A model generated the notes under the pieces. The model made no database searches and had not been told where the DNA came from. It was given only the letters and a program-made list of their open reading frames with translations. A stretch of 46,473 nucleotides of DNA from Candidatus Loosdrechtia aerotolerans (lineage in GTDB: Bacteria > Planctomycetota > Brocadiia > Brocadiales > Brocadiaceae), in assembly GCA_021646405.1 (NCBI GenBank), contig SOER01000025.1, positions 1 to 46,473 on the forward strand. The letters are read 5' to 3'. This document shows, in pieces, positions 42,945 to 46,473 of this stretch. The position numbers were made by a program, and so were the translations under genes. Each line of letters starts with the position of its first letter. The first letter of the stretch is position 1.

Positions 42945-44030
42945 TTACCGCCCAAAACAGATACCTATTGATTCGGCCGTTTTTACCAGTCCTTCTTCCG
43001 TAGGCACGGTTTTTTGTTCCTTAATAACCTCTTTTAAGGAGACAGATTCTACCCTTTGTCCTTTTAAACATACCATCTCACCGAACCGCTTGTTTGCAAT
43101 CAGGTCAACCGCTGTCACACCAAAGCGTGTCGAAAGAAGACGATCAAATGCATTAGGAGTGCCTCCTCTTTGTAAATGACCGAGAACAGTAACACGCACC
43201 TCCATATCAATACATTTCTCGATCTCGGCCCCAACCTTGCTTCCAATTCCACCCAAACGTTCAGCACGACCTCCTCTCTCAGCACCGCTAATTACCGTCA
43301 CTTCTCCCCCGATTGGTTTTGCACCCTCTGCCACAACTACGATACTCGATCTGCTGCCACTTTTCTTTCGGCTATTAATCTTATCGCATACCTTATCAAC
43401 GCTAAAAGGAATCTCAGGTATAAGAATTACATCTGCGCCACCGCTAATCCCTGTTTCTAACGCTATCCAGCCCACATAACGTCCCATCACTTCAACTACC
43501 ATAACCCGGTGATGGCTCTCTGCCGTGGTATGTAACCGGTCTAATGCATCGGTAGCTACCTGCACTGCCGTGTTAAACCCAAAGGTAACATCCGTTGCCG
43601 GGATATCATTATCGATAGTTTTCGGAACACCAACCGTAGGGCAACCCATATTGTAGAGTTCATATGCAATCCTCAGCGTACCATCACCGCCGATTACAAT
43701 TAAACCTTCCAGCCCCAACGATTCAGCATTTCTCATGATATCCCTGGAAACATCTATTACCTCGTGTACACCATCCTGAATAACTTTATACTCAAAGGGG
43801 TTTGCCCTCGTTGATGTACCGAGGATTGTCCCACCAACCGGAAGAATTCCGCGAATTCCCCATGGTGTCAGCACATGTGTCTTGTTAGGTAGCACAAGAC
43901 CATCAAAACCATCTTCAATTCCAATGACTTCGAAATTATATTTTACCGATGCAGATTTCACTACAGCCCGTATAACAGCATTTAATCCCGGGCAATCACC
44001 ACCACCTGTTAAAATACCAATCTTCTTCAT
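42945..44030 (-). CDS. 6-phosphofructokinase (ATP- or PPi-dependent)
   Basis: This 361-residue enzyme phosphorylates fructose 6-phosphate in glycolysis. The N-terminal GGGDCPGLN binds the phosphoryl donor. GGDGT (114-118) and PKTIDNDIPATD (136-147) are the catalytic loops, followed by MGRYVGWIALETGI and IPEIPFS. At the two positions used to predict the donor it has glycine (G117, ATP-type) and lysine (K137, as in PPi-type and group III enzymes), so the donor cannot be settled. AAAGGAAG stands about seven bases before the ATG. It lies upstream of the FAD oxidoreductase gene on the same strand. Confidence 0.92.
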   Translation of the reverse strand: MKKIGILTGGGDCPGLNAVIRAVVKSASVKYNFEVIGIEDGFDGLVLPNKTHVLTPWGIRGILPVGGTILGTSTRANPFEYKVIQDGVHEVIDVSRDIMRNAESLGLEGLIVIGGDGTLRIAYELYNMGCPTVGVPKTIDNDIPATDVTFGFNTAVQVATDALDRLHTTAESHHRVMVVEVMGRYVGWIALETGISGGADVILIPEIPFSVDKVCDKINSRKKSGSRSSIVVVAEGAKPIGGEVTVISGAERGGRAERLGGIGSKVGAEIEKCIDMEVRVTVLGHLQRGGTPNAFDRLLSTRFGVTAVDLIANKRFGEMVCLKGQRVESVSLKEVIKEQKTVPTEEGLVKTAESIGICFGR

Positions 44031-44104
44031 TCCACACTTCCTTTCGTAAGCTTCTTACAAAAATACGTTCAATGCTCATAACGATTATTGGTATCTCATA
44101 GAAT

Positions 44105-44461
44105 CTAAGGCTGAATCTTTGGGGCTAATAATCGTACATACCTTGCCAGGGCTCGTATTTCCTCCGGTTTTAGCTTATCACTCCAACGTGGCATCTTATT
44201 TTTACCATGGATGATAGAATCCAGTATCTCTTCATCAGTTTTCATTGCTTGCCATTGAGGATCAGAAAGATCCGGTGCGTCTAATGCACGACCCCTCTTT
44301 GTACCTTTACCATCATAACCATGGCAGGCAGTACAGTGGTACACAAACAGATCCCTTGCATTAACCTGTTTTCCCTCACCACTGGCTGTTGAGAAAACAG
44401 CAGAAAACACTATGAGAGCAGAAATAAGCGGTGTACCAGTGATATTCTTTCTCGTATCCAT
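44105..44461 (-). CDS. Monohaem class I cytochrome c
   Basis: This 118-residue periplasmic protein has a signal peptide (PLISALIVFSAVFSTASG) and one CTACH haem motif in VYHCTACHGYDGKGT. The sixth ligand is probably the methionine in GKNKMPRWSDKL, and ALARYVRLL is the final helix of the cytochrome c fold. Its ATG shares bases with the stop of the upstream cytochrome (TAATG), so the pair is translationally coupled. Such proteins carry electrons between the quinol pool or a cytochrome complex and peroxidases or reductases. Confidence 0.92.
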   Translation of the reverse strand: MDTRKNITGTPLISALIVFSAVFSTASGEGKQVNARDLFVYHCTACHGYDGKGTKRGRALDAPDLSDPQWQAMKTDEEILDSIIHGKNKMPRWSDKLKPEEIRALARYVRLLAPKIQP

Positions 44462-44814
44462 TATTCCTTTTTTCCAAAACCCCTGACAATGGGCACGAGG
44501 GCTTTAATTTCTTCCTCACTCAGTTTATCTTTGAATGGAAACATTTGACCGGCCGAACCTTCTGTAATTTGTTTAATAATCTGCTCATCGGTTATCTTTG
44601 TCTGCCATTGTGGATCGGTAAAATCACGGGCGCCCAAACCCTCCCCGAGATCAGTAGGCTTGCCATCTGTTCCATGACAGGTCTTGCAATGGGACATATA
44701 CAGCATTTCTGCATCGATGTTGGCTGCTCTTATGATGGAATTTCCCGAAAAATAAACGGCCATACCAAGGATGACTGCGGATGATGTTACAGCAAAAATC
44801 TTTTTCTTATCCAT
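44461..44814 (-). CDS. Monohaem class I cytochrome c
   Basis: This 117-residue protein has an N-terminal signal anchor (IFAVTSSAVILGMAVYFSG) and one CKTCH motif in YMSHCKTCHGTDGKPT. The methionine in GSAGQMFPFKDKL is the likely axial ligand, and the C-terminal helix is LVPIVRGFGKKE. AAGGAGGGGAT lies just upstream of the ATG, one of the strongest ribosome-binding sites in the window, so it may be abundant. It heads the pair and is a paralogue of its neighbour. Confidence 0.92.
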   Translation of the reverse strand: MDKKKIFAVTSSAVILGMAVYFSGNSIIRAANIDAEMLYMSHCKTCHGTDGKPTDLGEGLGARDFTDPQWQTKITDEQIIKQITEGSAGQMFPFKDKLSEEEIKALVPIVRGFGKKE

Positions 44815-44939
44815 ATCCCCTCCTTTATTTTAAGCTAAATTGGTTATGTAATAGTCCATTATATATACCTATAGAAACACCTTATTTATTTTTATTTATC
44901 CTTAACTGGTATACGATATACGAAACGCTGCCCGCTATT

Positions 44940-45134
44940 TTACTCTTCATAAGCAATAACCCGGATAATTCCCATTGTGTCACCGTGGGTACTGGTGGTA
45001 CTGTCAGAGACAGACACTATCTTTTTTATGCCGTTCGATTGTAAAAAGTCATTCACTTCCTTATCTAAGGTCATAAGTTCGCTGTGAACATGAAATATCC
45101 TTAATGTAGATGTAAAGGTCTTTATTTTTATCAT
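44940..45134 (-). CDS. Small protein resembling sporulation protein Cse60
   Basis: This 64-residue protein starts with MIKIKTFTSTLRIF, continues with LDKEVNDFLQSNGIKKIVSVSDS, and ends with GIIRVIAYEE. The beta-helix-beta-beta pattern and the terminal YEE fit the Cse60-like family of short proteins found in non-sporulating bacteria too; the function is unknown. It lies 30 bases downstream of the superoxide reductase-like gene and is likely co-transcribed. AAGGAG is visible just upstream. Confidence 0.6.
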   Translation of the reverse strand: MIKIKTFTSTLRIFHVHSELMTLDKEVNDFLQSNGIKKIVSVSDSTTSTHGDTMGIIRVIAYEE

Positions 45135-45164
45135 ATGTATCTCCTTATATACAGAAAAGAATTA

Positions 45165-45524
45165 TCAGGTAACGTTTACCTCCTTTATCCCTTCCCAAAT
45201 ACCGTGAAGGTTACAACGACTAAAGGCACGAAGCGTTCTCTTTCCCTCGTGAGGGAATGCGATGCTCAGTGAGACCTCTGGTATATTCATTTGGGTAAAA
45301 TCAACCCGCGATAGATAAATATCACCGCTATAAAGATCAATAAACTGAATAGAATGGCCATTTTCCATAGGATGCATTGTTTCTCCTACCTTTATGTTTA
45401 CCAGAAATGGCCGCCCAACCTTTATATCTCCCTGTGTAGTAATCACGGGTGCATGCGTTTTCGCCTTATCCGCTGGACCAGAAGCAATACTATTAACCTG
45501 ACAAAACAGACTTGTTTCCATCAT
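45165..45524 (-). CDS. Superoxide reductase-like protein (neelaredoxin type)
   Basis: This 119-residue protein has all five ligands of the superoxide reductase iron centre: H24 (THAPVI), H51 and H57 (HPMENGHSIQ), C104 and H107 (SRCNLHGIWEG). The desulforedoxin-type N-terminal domain is absent, as in neelaredoxins. In most such enzymes a glutamate-lysine pair precedes the first histidine; here the residues are K22-T23, so both positions differ. Superoxide reduction is thus probable but catalysis may be altered. GGAG lies about eight bases before the ATG, and a sigma-54-like promoter lies about 245 bases upstream. Confidence 0.78.
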   Translation of the reverse strand: MMETSLFCQVNSIASGPADKAKTHAPVITTQGDIKVGRPFLVNIKVGETMHPMENGHSIQFIDLYSGDIYLSRVDFTQMNIPEVSLSIAFPHEGKRTLRAFSRCNLHGIWEGIKEVNVT

Positions 45525-45768
45525 TATCCTATCTCCAAAAAATTTACCTGAATCGTTTGTAGTTCAGAAACGTATTTATTACTAAAATTTATCTAATTTT
45601 CTGGAAAAATGTTCTATACCCCTGGACTTATTTCTCTACCTTTCCTGGTACCGTACTTAACATCACAAAAATCATTTCTCTCATACCTTACAAAAACCAA
45701 TTTACTAATTAAACGAACCTAAATCTACAAAAAACTATTAACGATTAAGATTTTTACTTATAAAATTA

Positions 45769-45783
45769 GCAATAAAAGTGCCA
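45769..45783 (-). promoter_or_regulatory. Sigma-54-type promoter for the superoxide reductase-like gene
   Basis: On the minus strand TGGCAC-TTTTA-TTGC matches the -24/-12 consensus in both boxes with the correct spacing, followed by TAA. It points toward the gene at 45524, about 245 bases away. The long leader is unusual, so an upstream ORF or distant start is possible. Confidence 0.5.
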
Positions 45784-45802
45784 ATAGGTACAAGTTCTCA
45801 TT

Positions 45803-45817
45803 TGGCACCGCATTTGA
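45803..45817 (+). promoter_or_regulatory. Weaker divergent sigma-54-like site
   Basis: TGGCAC-CGCAT-TTGA on the plus strand lies 20 bases from the minus-strand site and has the right spacing but A in place of the final C. No gene follows within the window, so it may be chance. Confidence 0.2.
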
Positions 45818-46214
45818 TATACAACTGGCATTCAAGAGGTTTCCCGTCACGTTGGAGAAATTTCTTGAAGGCTGATATATCATACCATCAAAGTCAACAT
45901 GAGGCCTGGTGCGGAGAAATCTTCTTTTTCCCTCCTCTTTCACCCCATATGTATCGAGTTTATAACTTGAACCCCATGTTTTATATTGTTTATTTAGCCT
46001 ATTGATGATAAAGAGTGCTATTATTCAGTCAAACTTGTGGGTTCAGGGTTACAAACCTGAACCCGCTTCGGGGCACGAAATACGAAACAGATTCCGAGAT
46101 ACAAAATCCACCTCCACCTGCCTCCTCCATAGCTCATCCTTACCCACATGTTTTTCTCGTCATATCTCGTTTCAATGCTCCGCGTTGGAATGCGCTCTCG
46201 GACTCAGATAGGTA

Positions 46215-46473
46215 AGTACCTGACCACAAATTTTTGTACGTTTTTATTAATAAGGAGTTTCAACAACTTATGACTTTTACGTGCGGAATGTAGGATATAG
46301 GTAACTTTTTTCATTAAAATTGTCGTGAGTAGGTATACTACTTTGACAAGAGAAAGGAGTATTTATGAAAACCTATAAAACCAAATCCTTTTTAAAGCCC
46401 AAAGGGCTTTTCTCTGATAGCCCAGGGTAAATTTTTACCCTGGGATAATGAAAAAACAAGAGAATTCACCCTG
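46215..46473 (-). mobile_element. Truncated copy of the 460-bp MITE at the right edge
   Basis: This is inverted relative to 15257-15716 and matches 15458-15716 with about two mismatches in 259 bases. It starts AGTACCTGACCA after TA at 46213-46214 and runs off the right edge within the third hairpin. The 21-codon ORF (46365-46430) with AAAGGAG is intact. Confidence 0.85.
46365..46430 (+). CDS. 21-residue MITE ORF, second intact copy
   Basis: The same 21-codon frame as 15501-15566, with AAAGGAG six bases before the ATG and TAA inside the following hairpin stem. The two copies are identical over the ORF as far as I can see. Confidence 0.4.
   Translation: MKTYKTKSFLKPKGLFSDSPG

Larger units (their letters stand above)
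45525..46214. other. Gene-free repeat region at the right end
   Basis: No gene is visible. The stretch contains the sigma-54-like sites at 45769-45783 (minus) and 45803-45817 (plus), a hairpin GGGTTCAGG...CCTGAACCC at 46039-46064, and a CTCGTTTCAATGC...GCGTTGGAATGCGCTC segment at about 46170-46198 related to 15173-15205. The open frames here are short and read through these repeats. Confidence 0.6.

Noticed and set aside
45165-45524. SoxZ-like sulfur carrier protein
   Set aside because: The five spaced His/Cys ligands fit the superoxide reductase centre, and SoxZ lacks the CNLHG motif.

Overview
The window reads as a chromosomal contig from a moderately AT-rich, Gram-negative-type anaerobe or microaerophile with many c-type cytochromes. 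My best guess is an anammox planctomycete (Brocadiales). That is inferred from the gene mix: a Wza/Wzc-type exopolysaccharide cluster, a B12-dependent ribonucleotide reductase, a di-haem MauG/CcpA peroxidase, small cytochromes c, superoxide reductase- and rubrerythrin-like proteins, and intergenic DNA packed with palindromic repeats. No rRNA, tRNA or diagnostic anammox gene (hydrazine synthase or dehydrogenase) is present, so the assignment is not proven.

Layout. 1-1569: gene-free and repeat-rich. 1570-21289: exopolysaccharide/surface glycan region. It encodes outer-membrane export, a chain-length regulator/kinase with an inserted sensory module, a sugar epimerase, a flippase, two P-loop kinase-like proteins, an O-antigen ligase/polymerase, a secreted beta-helix protein and four glycosyltransferases. 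A 1.6 kb repeat island at 14939-16545 interrupts it. 21308-27110: cyclophilin, a P-type cation ATPase and a cytochrome b-molybdopterin oxidoreductase fusion that looks GC-richer than its neighbours. 28068-29953: a type II restriction-modification pair whose NotI-family nuclease is frameshifted. 30289-33996: a frameshifted fxsA, class II ribonucleotide reductase and OsmC. 34708-35688: a sulfotransferase. 35994-45524: a long minus-strand run of redox, amino-acid and stress genes (YbaK, flavin reductase, ferritin-like protein, glutamate dehydrogenase, cysteine dioxygenase, di-haem peroxidase, FAD oxidoreductase, phosphofructokinase, two cytochromes c, superoxide reductase-like protein). 45525-46473: repeats.

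How it fits together. The first half would build, polymerise and export a surface polysaccharide. The chain-length kinase carries a DUF4388/MshEN-like insertion that could tie export to cyclic di-GMP. The second half looks like electron transfer and oxygen/peroxide protection, with a good sigma-54-like promoter candidate upstream of the superoxide reductase-like gene.

The strongest unexplained structure is a 460-bp non-autonomous element (15257-15716). It has TA target duplications, 25-bp terminal inverted repeats, five consecutive hairpins and a 21-codon ORF with a good ribosome-binding site. Near-identical copies are cut by both ends of the window, so the window is probably a contig that stopped in this repeat. 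Several other palindromic repeat families recur in nearly every long intergenic gap.
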